Shown piece after piece: positions 1 to 12,342 of a DNA stretch of 64,000 bases. Within the stretch, counting starts at the first letter, position 1. The number at the start of each line of letters is the position of its first letter. Under the pieces are notes generated by a model. The model saw nothing but the letters and a program-made list of their open reading frames with translations. It was not told where the DNA came from and searched no databases. The position numbers were made by a program, and so were the translations under genes. The stretch spans positions 2,170,001-2,234,000 of the forward strand of contig OU744730.1 in assembly GCA_916613615.1 (NCBI GenBank), written 5' to 3'. Source of the DNA: Steromphala cineraria. Taxonomy: Eukaryota > Mollusca > Gastropoda > Trochida > Trochidae.

Positions 1-524
1 GCTATCCCATGCCTCTCGCTTGCGGTTTTTAATGATATTTGCATTTTGTGCAAAATATCTTCTTTGTGTGTGTTATTCATGTCATGTGCAGTATGGAGGC
101 TGTTAAAACTTATGCATTCTTAAAATATTTTTAAAAATAGAGATTTAAGTACGTAAATTTTTTAATAAAGGTTGATGTTAAAGTTGCATATGTAATAATG
201 TGACATTCTATAAATATGAAGTATTCATTCTGTTTAGTTAATAAATAGGGTTGATTAAAACGATGTTTGTGTGTTCCATAAAGTTTCAACTGGTCAAATA
301 GAGTAACATTTTGTTTGTACGTGTCGTTGAATTCTCACACCGTTTGGGAACTGTGAGTACTAATACAAAATACATATTATACAACATATTCAGAATTCAA
401 AAGGACCATATGCATATGTTTTGTAACTATGTTTATGTTCGGGAGAGACTTGTGCTTGTTTGCCAATCCCTTTCTTGTGTATAAAAATATGTTAAAATCA
501 AATCAAAAGATACCAAAATGATAG
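1..524. other. AT-rich non-coding sequence, nothing recognised
   Basis: No open frame of useful length, RNA gene or repeat was recognised here. The stretch is AT-rich and resembles the rest of the left flank. It may be interior sequence of the element whose right end lies at 3437. Confidence 0.5.
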
Positions 525-950
525 GGATATAACTACAATAAGTCAATCTGATTAAGCTGTGAAGTTACAGGACTTGCTCACCAGATATGTAGATTACGTG
601 TGAACAAATTTAACTAGATCTATTTACTAGTGCATGTTTATTCATATGTCAATATACTATAGATAAACAAGTCACCTTAAATTAACAAAAATGGTGCAAA
701 TTACCAGAAAACGTCTCCGATTCCCTGTTTAATATCCTTACTCACACCTTTCTGTTTCAAGACTGACTCCACGAAACAATAAAACAATCATCCAAACTTT
801 ATTGTAGACGAGACGACTTCCTTTCATCCAGTCTCGGTAAATGAGGGGTATTGTGAGGTAATTAGCGTCGGAAGAGTGGGCAGTTTCGCTCACAAGGGCC
901 CTGGCGTTGAGCCGTGGAGCATGTCCAGGGCTTAATGAGTTAATATCCTT
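525..950 (+). repeat. Dispersed repeat, copy 1 (about 430 bp)
   Basis: The reverse complement of this stretch matches 46337-46750 over almost its full length, by eye at roughly 75-80%. Shared landmarks include the segment around the ATACTATAG-type motif near 652-665, the CAATAAAACAAT run near 776-788, the TAATTAGCGTCGG stretch near 860-872 and the GCATGTCC near 919. A shorter third copy lies at 1683-1901. I do not recognise the family. It has no clear Pol III boxes, coding potential or terminal inverted repeats, so it could be a non-autonomous element or the 3' part of a longer one. The strand given is arbitrary. Confidence 0.75.
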
Positions 951-1682
951 TCAATGTGATACTTAACAACGTTTTCACGAATTACAAATGTAAGTTATTG
1001 AACGTAAAAATCTTTTATGAAATATAATATACACGTGTCTCGTGATATATTTAACATTCGATGTAATTATCACATCACCTTCAAATGAATTCAGTCTCTT
1101 TCGACACCTCATCAATAAAAGCAGAAGCTACAATTAACTCAGGTATTAATCCTCATACAAATAAACATTCAATCTGACTCTATAAATGTGATCAATAAGC
1201 AATAACACTGACCTTGAAATAACACTCTCGCCATGGTGCACATATTCCTACCGGCCGAATCCTAACAATTGTAGAACAAACATCTGTAAATGATCTCATT
1301 GGACAATATTCATCATGGAGCCGCGCCCATGTTTGTATTTTGTGTAAATGCATGGGTGTTTGTAAGTTAGTATGTACATCATGATAACAATACTCATACT
1401 TTAAATCAAACCCAGAATTGATAAAGGGGAAGACATTAAATCAATTGAATTTCAATAATTATATCTACCAAAGGTTTGTAGTGACAGAGCTTGGTTGCCA
1501 AGAATGGAGACAACGCCCATCACTTGGCACTGCCTCCTTTCAAACTGTTTGCATGGATACATTGTTAAAAAAACTATGTAAACTTATGCTACACTAGTAA
1601 TTTTTGGTATTTGATATATGTAGAAATTAAAATGCATGTGTTTATTATTGAAATGATGTTAAAAACTTAAAAAGCATATCTT
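951..1682. other. Non-coding stretch, nothing recognised
   Basis: AT-rich sequence between two copies of the dispersed repeat. I see no supported gene, RNA or repeat in it. Confidence 0.5.
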
Positions 1683-1901
1683 CCTTAGCACACCTGCCTG
1701 TTGCATGCCTTCACGAAATAATACAACGTTCAGAACTTTATGTTTCTTATCAAGACTAGACAGCTCCCCTCCCCTCCGTCCCTTCCCCTTTGGAGATGAT
1801 CGGTGCTTAGTTATGATTGGTCTTGCTAGGGCGGGCAGTTAGGCTGACAAGTGGTCAAGGCCTCGAGCCACATTAAGCATGTCCAAGTTAATGAGTTAAC
1901 A
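1683..1901 (+). repeat. Dispersed repeat, copy 2 (partial, diverged)
   Basis: This is a second, more diverged copy in the same orientation as 525-950. It keeps the CACGAAATAATACAA stretch (about 1712), the GGGCGGGCAGTT stretch (about 1830), the GCATGTCCAAG near 1878 and the terminal TTAATGAGTTAA at about 1889. It matches only the second half of copy 1. A run of pyrimidines at 1764-1791 replaces the equivalent region. The shared TTAATGAGTTAA may mark one true end of the repeat. Confidence 0.6.
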
Positions 1902-2228
1902 TTACACAATCACCAGGCGCGCGATTCAATAACCTCTTAATTACAGCATACATTTCACGCCTAGTCAGAGAGATTACAGAGATACTTATGTCTCTCTGCT
2001 TTTACCAGTGTTGGAAACACAGATCATGTGATACACAGTAGATTCGATTGGCCAGTTGTCCCTACTGGGTTGATATATTACGAAGTCATTACCCTTTGAA
2101 TAACGTTTGTCATATTGTAATAACACTGTAGTTTCTTAAAATGATCAAAAGCTTTAAATCCCGCCAGTTATTTGTTTAAAGGTTTTCCAAATGTGTAACT
2201 ATGGTCTTAACTAACACTCTCTTCGAAT

Positions 2229-3090
2229 CAACTCAATATTTCATAAAATCCAAATACCTTTCAAAGTCAACGTTTAGAAAATTAATAACGTAAATATTTC
2301 ACAAAAACAAAATAACCTTCAAAGTGAATTATCTTGGCATCTCCCCTAATAACAATCCCCCAAAGCCAGTATTTCATCTCATTAAAATATCTTAAAATGC
2401 ATTATCTTTCAACGTCAATATCTCACATATTGTTTTGCAGTGAAATCATTTTAAAAATCACAATATCTTTCAAAGTCAATATTTTACCAAAACAAAAGAT
2501 CTTTCAATGTCATTATTTCTAAAAATGAGATATCCTTTGAAGTCGTTATGTCACATAATCAAAATACCATACAAAGTCTTATTCTTGAAATAAAAAAATA
2601 GTTTTAAAGTCAATATGTAACTAAATCAAAATATTGTTATAAAGTAACATTTCTGAAATCTCAAAATCTTTCAAAGTCAATATATCACAAAACAAAAACA
2701 ATCTTTCAAAATCGGTATTTTACTAAATCAAAATATCTTTCATAATCAATATTTTACTAAATCAAAATACCTTTCAAAGTCAATATTTTATAAAATCAAA
2801 ATATATTTCAAAGTCCATATTTTTTTTAAAAATCTCTCAAATTCAATATTTCACATAATAAAATTACATTTTAAAAGTATTATTTCTGAAATCATTTATC
2901 TTTCAAAGTCAATTTTTTATAAAATCAAAATATATGTTAAAGTCCATATTTCTAAAAAGAATCTCTCAAATTCAATATTTCACATACTGAAATTACATTT
3001 TAAAAGCATTATTTCTGAAATCATTTATCTTTCAAATTAAATATGGCACAATATAAAAAATACCTTTCAAAGTCAATATTTCTAAAATAT
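2229..3090. repeat. AT-rich degenerate minisatellite, about 34-36 bp period
   Basis: The core TTTCAAAGTCAATATTT followed by a variant of AAATCAAAATA recurs about every 34-36 bp, with many substitutions and small indels. The best-kept units lie at about 2720-2830. A longer period of about 129 bp is also visible: the segment from 2792 recurs from 2921 with the same order of sub-units. The tract is non-coding. A 62-codon open frame at 2334-2522 is a by-product of the repeat. Confidence 0.8.
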
Positions 3091-3285
3091 TTATATACTC
3101 TTTATATATAAGCATCTAAATCATTTTTCTTGCAGAAAAAATATTTCTCACTTAATTATGTTCACATGAGTTTATGTTGCACACTTAACATTCTCATGTT
3201 TAAACTATCGTAAACGCATTCGTTTCAGCAACTGTCAAGCCAAAGGGAGATAATTAAGGTCAAGAGACTCGTTTATCCGTTAAGC

Positions 3286-3416
3286 TTGTACACGCGTTAA
3301 CCACCCGTGAGCAACCCGTGAGCAACGCGTGAGTCACTGGTGGGCCACGGCTAGCCACGAGTGACCAACGCGTTGCTCACGCGTTAGCCACCCGTGAGGC
3401 AACGCGTTGCCCGACC
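3286..3416. repeat. GC-rich tract of short palindromic repeats (ACGCGT / CCCGTGAG type)
   Basis: Against a strongly AT-rich background, this 130-bp tract is built from 10-11 bp units such as CCCGTGAGCAA and ACGCGTTGCTCACGCGT. Several contain the self-complementary ACGCGT, and the units occur in both orientations. It lies about 20-150 bp inside the element terminus at 3437. By position it matches the TTCTAGAA-type tracts just inside both ends of the 41852-53588 insert. I read it as a subterminal region of a transposable element. Confidence 0.7.
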
Positions 3417-3437
3417 ACTTACTTTTGCACACTACTG
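3415..3437 (-). mobile_element. Right terminus of a CAGT-ended, TA-targeting element
   Basis: Read on the minus strand from 3437, the sequence starts CAGTAGTGTGCAAAAGTAAG. The next two plus-strand bases are TA (3438-3439), and the satellite then continues in normal monomer phase (CGTCAAAATAAAAGG). In intact A monomers the same bases follow a TA (as in ATATACGTCAAAA). A CAGT-starting end beside a TA is typical of the Tc1/mariner superfamily. The left end is not visible, so the partner inverted repeat and the second TA cannot be confirmed. A plain array edge is the alternative. Confidence 0.6.
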
Positions 3438-4073
3438 TACGTCAAAATAAAAGGTCTTAGAAATCAATTTGTGCACATCTCTACATGCTCGCTACACCTA
3501 TACGAACAGTTTCTGCCCATTTTTAATCAAAATTTTGAAAGTCATGTTTTTGGTGAAAAATACAAAGCCTATATCTGTATAACCTGAATTCAGATTTTTC
3601 AATATACGTCTAAATAAAAGGTCTTAGAAATCAATTTGTGCACATCTCTACATGCTCGCTACACCTTTACGAACAGTTTCTGCCCATTTTTAATCAAAAT
3701 TTTGAAAGGCATGTTTTTGGTAGAAAATGCAGTGGATGTCTGTGTAGGGTTCTCTCCCTTGTTCAATTAACACTGGTCATTTTAAGTGAAAATAAAAGGT
3801 CTTAAAAATCAGTTTTTGCAAATCTCTACATGCTTGTTACACCTTAAAGAACAGTTTCTGCCCATTTTCAATCAAAATATTGAAAGTCATGTTTTTGATG
3901 AAAAATGCAAAGCCTATATCTGTATAACCTGAATTCAGATTTTTCAATATACGTCAAAATAAAAGGTCTTAGAAACCAATTTGTGCGCATCTCTACATGC
4001 TCGCTACACCTTTACGAACAGTTTCTGCCCATTTTTAATCAAAATTTTGAAAGTCATGTTTTTGGTGAAAAAA

Positions 4074-5175
4074 ATGCAAAGCCTATATCTGTATAACCTG
4101 AATTCAGATTTTTCAATATACGTCAAAATAAAAGGTCTTAGAAATCAATTTGTGCACATCTCTACATGCCCGCTACACCTTTACGAACAGTTTCTGCCCA
4201 TTTTTAATCAAAATTTTGAAAGTCATGTTTTTGGTAGAAAATGCAGTGGATGTCTGTGTAGGGTTCTCTCCCTTGTTCAATTAACACTGGTCAGTTTAAG
4301 TGAAAATAAAAGGTCTTAAAAATCAGTTTTTGCAAATCTGTACATGCTTGGTACACCTTAAAGAACAGTTTCTGCCCATTTTCAATCAAAATATTGAAAG
4401 TCATGTTTTTGATGAAAAATGCAAAGCCTATATCTGTATAACCTGAATTCAGATTTTTCAATATACGTCAAAATAAAAGGTCTTAGAAATCAATTTGTGC
4501 ACATCTCTACATGCTCGCTACACCTTTACGAACAGTTTCTGCCCATTTTTAATCAAAATTTTGAAAGTCATGTTTTTGGTAGAAAATGCAGTGGATGTCT
4601 GTGTAGGGTTCTCTCCCTTGTTCAATTAACACTGGTCATTTTAAGTAAAATAAAAGGTCTTAAAAATCAGCTTTTGCAAATCTCTACATGCTTGGTACAC
4701 CTTAAAGAACAGTTTCTGCCCATTTTCAATCAAAATATTGAAAGTCATGTTTTTGATGAAAAATGCAAAGCCTATATCGGTATAACCTGAATTCAGATTT
4801 TTCAATATACGTCTAAATAAAAGGTCTTAGAAATGAATTTGTGCGCATCTCTACATGCTCGCTACACCTTTACGAACAGTTTCTGCCCATTTTTAATCAA
4901 AATTTTGAAAGTCATGTTTTTGGTGAAAAATGCAAAGCCTTTATTTGTATAACCTGAATTCAGATTTTTCAATATACGTCAAAATAAAAGGTCTTAGAAA
5001 TCAATTTGTGCACATCTCTACATGCTCGCTACACCTTTACGAACAGTTTCTGCCCATTTTTAATCAAAATTTTGAAAGTCATGTTTTTGGTAGAAAATGC
5101 AGTGGATGTCTTTGTAGGGTTCTCTCCCTTGTTCAATTAACACTGGTCATTTTAAGTGAAAATAAAAGGTCTTAA
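4074..5175 (+). repeat. Block duplicated about 6.16 kb downstream (copy 1)
   Basis: Monomer order and rare variants here match 10235-11333. Both copies contain a B monomer with a one-base deletion (TTTAAGTAAAATAAAAGG, at about 4640 and 10798) followed by the unusual CAGCTTTTGC. The offset is 6161 bp at the left and 6158 bp further right. A 3-base deletion in the downstream copy near 10326 accounts for the change. Confidence 0.85.
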
Positions 5176-5794
5176 AAATCAGTTTTTGCAAATCTCTACA
5201 TGCTTGGTACATCTTAAAGAACAGTTTCTGCCCATTTTCAATCAAAATATTGAAAGTCATGTTTTTGATGAAAAATGCAAAGCCTATATCTGTATAACCT
5301 GAATTCACATTTTTCAATATACGTCAAAATAAAAGGTCTTAGAAATCAATTTGTGCACATCTCTACATGCTCGCTACACCTATACGAACAGTTTCTGCCC
5401 ATTTTTTAATCAAAATTTTGAAAGTCATGTTTTTGGTGAAAAATACAAAGCCTATATCTGTATAACCTGAATTCAGATTTTTCAATATACGTCTAAATAA
5501 AAGGTCTTAGAAATCAATTTGTGCACATCTCTACATGCTCGCTACACCTTTACGAACAGTTTCTGCCCATTTTTAATCAAAATTTTGAAAGGCATGTTTT
5601 TGGTAAAAAATGCAGTGGATGTCTGTGTAGGGTTCTCTCCCTTGTTCAATTAACACTGGTCATTTTACATGTTAAGTGACAATAAAAGGTCTTAAAAATC
5701 AGTTTTTGCAAATCTCTACATGCTTGGTACACCTTAAAGAACAGTTTCTGCCCATTTTCAATCAAAATATTGAAAGTCATGTTTTTGATGAAAA

Positions 5795-8700
5795 ATGCAA
5801 AGCCTATATCTGTATAACCTGAATTCAGATTTTTCAATATACGTCAAAATAAAAGGTCTTAGAAATCAATTTGTGCGCATCTCTACATGCTCGCTACACC
5901 TTAACGAACAGTTTCTGCCCATTTTTAATCAAAATTTTGAAAGTCATGTTTTTGGTGAAAAATGCAAAGCCTATATCTGTATAACCTGAATTCAGATTTT
6001 TCAATATACGTCAAAATAAAAGGTCTTAGAAATCAATTTGTGCGCATCTCTACATGCTCGCTACACCTTTACGAACAGTTTCTGCCCATTTTTAATCAAA
6101 ATTTTGAAAGTCATGTATTTGGTGAAAAATGCAAAGCCTTTATTTGTATAACCTGAATTCAGATTTTTCAATATACGTCAAAATAAAAGGTCTTAGAAAT
6201 CAATTTGTGCACATCTCTACATGCTCGCTACACCTTTACGAACAGTTTCTGCCCATTTTTAATCAAAATTTTGAAAGTCATGTTTTTGGTAGAAAATGCA
6301 GTGGATGTCTTTGTAGGGTTCTCTCCCTTGTTCAATTAACACTGGTCATTTTAAGTGAAAATAAAGGTCTTAAAAATCAGTTTTTGCAAATCTCTACATG
6401 CTTGGTACACCTTAAAGAACAGTTTCTGCCCATTTTCAATCAAAATATTGAAAGTCATGTTTTTGATGAAAAATGCAAAGCCTATATCTGTATAACCTGA
6501 ATTCAGATTTTTCAATATACGTCAAAATAAAAGGTCTTAGAAATCAATTTGTGCACATCTCTACATGCTCGCTACACCTATACGAACAGTTTCTGCCCAT
6601 TTTTAATCAAAATTTTGAAAGTCATGTTTTTGGTGAAAAATACAAAGCCTATATCTGTATAACCTGAATTCAGATTTTTCAATATACATCTAAATAAAAG
6701 GTCTTAGAAATCAATTTGTGCACATCTCTACATGCTCGCTACACCTTTACGAACAGTTTCTGCCCATTTTTAATCAAAATTTTGAAAGGCATGTTTTTGG
6801 TAGAAAATGCAGTGGATGTCTGTGTAGGGTTCTCTCCCTTGTTCAATTAACACTGGTCATTTTAAGTGAAAATAAAAGGTCTTAAAAATCAGTTTTTGCA
6901 AATCTCTACATGCTTGGTACACCTTAAAGAACAGTTTCTGCCCATTTTCAATCAAAATATTGAAAGTCATGTTTTTGATGAAAAATGCAAAGCCTATATC
7001 TGTATAACCTGAATTCAGATTTTTCAATATACGTCAAAATAAAAGGTCTTAGAAATCAATTTGTGCGCATCTCTACATGCTCGCTACACCTTTACGAACA
7101 GTTTCTGCCCATTTTTAATCAAAATTTTGAAAGTCATGTTTTTGGTGAAAAATGCAAAGCCTATATCTGTATAACCTGAATTCAGATTTTTCAATATACG
7201 TCAAAATAAAAGGTCTTAGAAATCAATTTGTGCACATCTCTACATGCTCGCTACACCTTTACGAACAGTTTCTGCCCATTTTTAATCAAAATTTTGAAAG
7301 TCATGTTTTTGGTAGAAAATGCAGTGGATGTCTGTGTAGGGTTCTCTCCCTTGTTCAATTAACACTGGTCATTTTAAGTGAAAATAAAAGGTCTTAGAAA
7401 TCAGTTTTTGCAAATCTGTACATGCTTGGTACACCTTAAAGAACAGTTTCTGCCCATTTTCAATCAAAATATTGAAAGTCATGTTTTTGATGAAAAATGC
7501 AAAGCCTATATCTGTATAACCTGAATTCAGATTTTTCAATATACGTCAAAATAAAAGGTCTTAGAAATCAATTTGTGCACATCTCTACATGCTCGCTACA
7601 CCTTTACGAACAGTTTCTGCCCATTTTTAATAAAAATTTTGAAAGTCATGTTTTTGGTAGAAAATGCAGTGGATGTCTGTGTAGGGTTCTCTCCCTTGTT
7701 CAATTAACACTGGTCATTTTAAGTGAAAATAAAAGGTCTTAAAAATCAGTTTTTGCAAATCTCTACATGCTTGGTACACCTTAAAGAACAGTTTCTGCCC
7801 ATTTTCAATCAAAATATTGAAAGTCATGTTTTTGATGAAAAATGCAAAGCCTATATCTGTATAACCTGAATTCAGATTTTTCAATATACGTCAAAATAAA
7901 AGGTCTTAGAAATCAATTTGTGCACATCTCTACATGCTCGCTACACCTTTACGAACAGTTTCTGCCCATTTTTAATCAAAATTTTGAAAGTCATGTTTTT
8001 GGTAGAAAATGCAGTGGATGTCTTTGTAGGGTTCTCTCCCTTGTTCAATTAACACTGGTCATTTTAAGTGAAAATAAAAGGTCTTAAAAATCAGTTTTTG
8101 CAAATCTCTACATGCTTGGTACACCTTAAAGAACAGTTTCTGCCCATTTTCAATCAAAATATTGAAAGTCATGTTTTTGATGAAAAATGCAAAGCCTATA
8201 TCTGTATAACCTGAATTCAGATTTTTCAATATACGTCAAAATAAAAGGTCTTAGAAATCAATTTGTGCACATCTCTACATGCTCGCTACACCTATACGAA
8301 CAGTTTCTGCCCATTTTTAATCAAAATTTTGAAAGTCATGTTTTTGATGAAAAATGCAAAGCCTATATCTGTATAACCTGAATTCAGATTTTTCAATATA
8401 CGTCAAAATAAAAGGTCTTAGAAATCAATTTGTGCGCATCTCTACATGCTCGCTACACCTTTACGAACAGTTTCTGCCCATTTTTAATCAAAATTTTGAA
8501 AGTCATGTTTTTGGTGAAAAATGCAAAGCCTTTATTTGTATAACCTGAATTCAGACTTTTCAATATACGTCAAAATAAAAGGTCTTAGAAATCAATTTGT
8601 GCACATCTCTACATGCTCGCTACACCTTTACGAACAGTTTCTGCCCATTTTTAATCAAAATTTTGAAAGTCATGTTTTTGGTAGAAAATGCAGTGGATGT

Positions 8701-10576
8701 CTTTGTAGGGTTCTCTCCCTTGTTCAATTAACACTGGTCATTTTAAGTGAAAACAAAAGGTCTTAAAAATCAGTTTTTGCAAATCTCTACATGCTTGGTA
8801 CACCTTAAAGAACAGTTTCTGCCCATTTTCAATCAAAATATTGAAAGTCATGTTTTTGATGAAAAATGCAAAGCCTATATATGTATAACCTGAATTCAGA
8901 TTTTTCAATATACGTCAAAATAAAAGGTCTTAGAAATCAATTTGTGCACATCTCTACATGCTCGCTACACCTATACGAACAGTTTCTGCCCATTTTTAAT
9001 CAAAATTTTGAAAGTCATGTTTTTGGTGAAAAATACAAAGCCTATATCTGTATAACCTGAATTCAGATTTTTCAATATACGTCTAAATAAAAGGTCTTAG
9101 AAATCAATTTGTGCACATCTCTACATGCTCGCTACACCTTTACGAACAGTTTCTGCCCATTTTTAATCAAAATTTTGAAAGGCATGTTTTTGGTAGAAAA
9201 TGCAGTGGATGTCTGTGTAGGGTTCTCTCCCTTGTTCAATTAACACTGGTCATTTTAAGTGAAAATAAAAGGTCTTAAAAATCAGTTTTTGCAAATCTCT
9301 ACATGCTTGGTACACCTTAAAGAACAGTTTCTGCCCATTTTCAATCAAAATATTGAAAGTCATGTTTTTGATGAAAAATGCAAAGCCTATATCTGTATAA
9401 CCTGAATTCAGATTTTTCAATATACGTCAAAATAAAAGGTCTTAGAAATCAATTTGTGCGCATCTCTACATGCTCGCTACACCTTTACGAACAGTTTCTG
9501 CCCATTTTTAATCAAAATTTTGAAAGTCATGTTTTTGGTGAAAAATGCAAAGCCTATATCTGTATAACCTGAATTCAGATTTTTCAATATACGTCAAAAT
9601 AAAAGGTCTTAGAAATCAATTTGTGCACATCTCTACATGCTCGCTTCACCTTTACGTACAGTTTCTGCACATTTTTAATCAAAATTTTGAAAGTCATGTT
9701 TTTGGTAGAAAATGCAGTGGATGTCTGTGTAGGGTTCTCTCCCTTGTTCAATTAACACTGGTCACTTCAAGTGAAAATAAAAGGTCTTAAAAATCAGTTT
9801 TTGCAAATCTCTACATGCTTGGTACACCTTAAAGAACAGTTTCTGCCCATTTTCAATCAAAATATTGAAAGTCATGTTTTTGATGAAAAATGCAAAGCCT
9901 TTATCTGTATAACCTGAATTCAGATTTTTCAATATACGTCAAAATAAAAGGTCTTAGAAATCAATTTGTGTGCATCTCTACATGCTCGCTACACCTTTAC
10001 AAACAGTTTCTGCCCATATTTAATCAAAATTTTGAAAGTCATGTTTTTGGTAGAAAATGCAGTGGATGTCTGTGTAGGGTTCTCTCCCTTGTTCAATTAA
10101 CACTGGTCATTTTAAGTGAAAATAAAAGGTCTTAAAAATCAGTTTTTGCAAATCTCTACATGCTTGGTACACCTTAAAGAACAGTTTCTGCCCATTTTCA
10201 ATCAAAATTTTGAAAGTCATGTTTTTGGTGAAAAATGCAAAGCCTATATCTGTATAACCTGAATTCAGATTTTTCAATATACGTCAAAATAAAAGGTCTT
10301 AGAAATCAATTTGTGCACATCTCTACAAGGCTACACCTTTACGAACAGTTTCTGCCCATTTTTAATCAAAATTTTGAAAGTCATGTTTTTGGTAGAAAAT
10401 GCAGTGGATGTCTGTGTAGGGTTCTCTCCCTTGTTCAATTAACACTGGTCAGTTTAAGTGAAAATAAAAGGTCTTAAAAATCAATTTTTGCAAATCTCTA
10501 CATGCTTGGTACACCTTAAAGAACAGTTTCTGCCCATTTTCAATCAAAATATTGAAAGTCATGTTTTTGATGAAAA
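5795..10576 (+). repeat. Higher-order repeat, 2393 bp, two copies
   Basis: Monomer starts at 5795, 5962, 6129, 6473, 6985, 7152, 7497 and 7842 recur at 8187, 8354, 8521, 8866, 9378, 9545, 9890 and 10235, offset by 2392-2393 bp. The length equals nine A plus five B monomers. Some individual variants differ between copies, so the duplication is not among the most recent. Confidence 0.8.
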
Positions 10577-12000
10577 ATGCAAAGCCTATATCTGTATAAC
10601 CTGAATTCAGATTTTTCAATATACGTCAAAATAAAAGGTCTTAGAAATCAATTTGTGCACATCTCTACATGCTCGCTACACCTTTACGAACAGTTTCTGC
10701 CCATTTTTAATCAAAATTTTGAAAGTCATGTTTTTGGTAGAAAATGCAGTGGATGTCTGTGTAGGGTTCTCTCCCTTGTTCAATTAACACTGGTCATTTT
10801 AAGTAAAATAAAAGGTCTTAAAAATCAGCTTTTGCAAATCTCTACATGCTTGGTACACCTTAAAGAACAGTTTCTGCCCATTTTCAATCAAAATATTGAA
10901 AGTCATGTTTTTGATGAAAAATGCAAAGCCTATATGTGTATAACCTGAATTCAGATTTTTCAATATACGTCAAAATAAAAGGTCTTAGAAATCAATTTGT
11001 GCGCATCTCTACATGCTCGCTACACCTTTACGAACAGTTTCTGCCCATTTTTAATCAAAATTTTGAAAGTCATGTTTTTGGTGAAAAATGCAAAGCCTTT
11101 ATTTGTATAACCTGAATTCAGATTTTTCAATATACGTCAAAATAAAAGGTCTTAGAAATCAATTAGTGCACATCTCTACATGCTCGCTACACCTTTACGA
11201 ACAGTTTCTGCCCATTTTTAATCAAAATTTTGAAAGTCATGTTTTTGGTAGAAAATGCAGTGGATGTCTTTGTAGGGTTCTCTCCCTTGTTCAATTAACA
11301 CTGGTCATTTTAAGTGAAAATAAAAGGTCTTAAAAATCAGTTTTTGCAAATCTCTACATGCTTGGTACACCTTAAAGAACAGTTTCTGCCCATTTTCTAT
11401 CAAAATTTTGAAAGTCATGTTTTTGGTGAAAAATGCAAAGCCTATATCTGTATAACCTGAATTCAGATTTTTCAATATACGTCAAAATAAAAGGTCTTAG
11501 AAATCAATTTGTGCGCATCTCTACATGCTCGCTACACCTTTACGAACAGTTTCTGCCCATTTTTAATCAAAATTTTGAAAGTCATGTTTTTGGTGAAAAA
11601 TGCAAAGCCTATATCTGTATAACCTGAATTCAGATTTTTCAATATACGTCAAAATAAAAGGTCTTAGAAATCAATTTGTGCACATCTCTACATGCTCGCT
11701 TCACCTTTACGTACAGTTTCTGCACATTTTTAATCAAAATTTTGAAAGTCATGTTTTTGGTAGAAAATGCAGTGGATGTCTGTGTAGGGTTCTCTCCCTT
11801 GTTCAATTAACACTGGTCACTTTAAATGAAAATAAAAGGTCTTAAAAATCAGTTTTTGCAAATCTCTACATGCTTGGTACACCTTAAAGAACAGTTTCTG
11901 CCCATTTTCAATCAAAATATTGAAAGTCATGTTTTTGATGAAAAATGCAAAGCCTATATCTGTATAACCTGAATTCAGATTTTTCAATATACGTCAAAAT

Positions 12001-12106
12001 AAAAGGTCTTAGAAATCAATTTGTGCACATCTCTACATGCTCGCTACACCTTTAAAAGGTCTTAGAAATCAATTTGTGCGCATCTCTACATGCTCGCTAC
12101 ACCTTT
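12001..12106 (+). repeat. Local 53-bp tandem duplication inside a monomer
   Basis: The segment from AAAAGGTCTTAGAAATC to TCGCTACACCTTT (12001-12053) is directly repeated from 12054, giving one monomer with an out-of-phase insertion. The junction reads CACCTTTAAAAGGTC. This is the clearest break in monomer phase in the array. Confidence 0.85.
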
Positions 12107-12342
12107 ACGAACAGTTTCTGCCCATTTTTAATCAAAATTTGGAAAGTCATGTTTTTGGTAGAAAATGCAGTGGATGTCTGTGTAGGGTTCTCTCCCTTGT
12201 TCAATTAACACTGGTCATTTTAAGTGAAAATAAAAGGTCTTAAAAATCAGTTTTTGCAAATCTCTACATGCTTGGTACACCTTAAAGAACAGTTTCTGCC
12301 CATTTCCAATCAAAATATTGAAAGTCATGTTTTTGATGAAAA

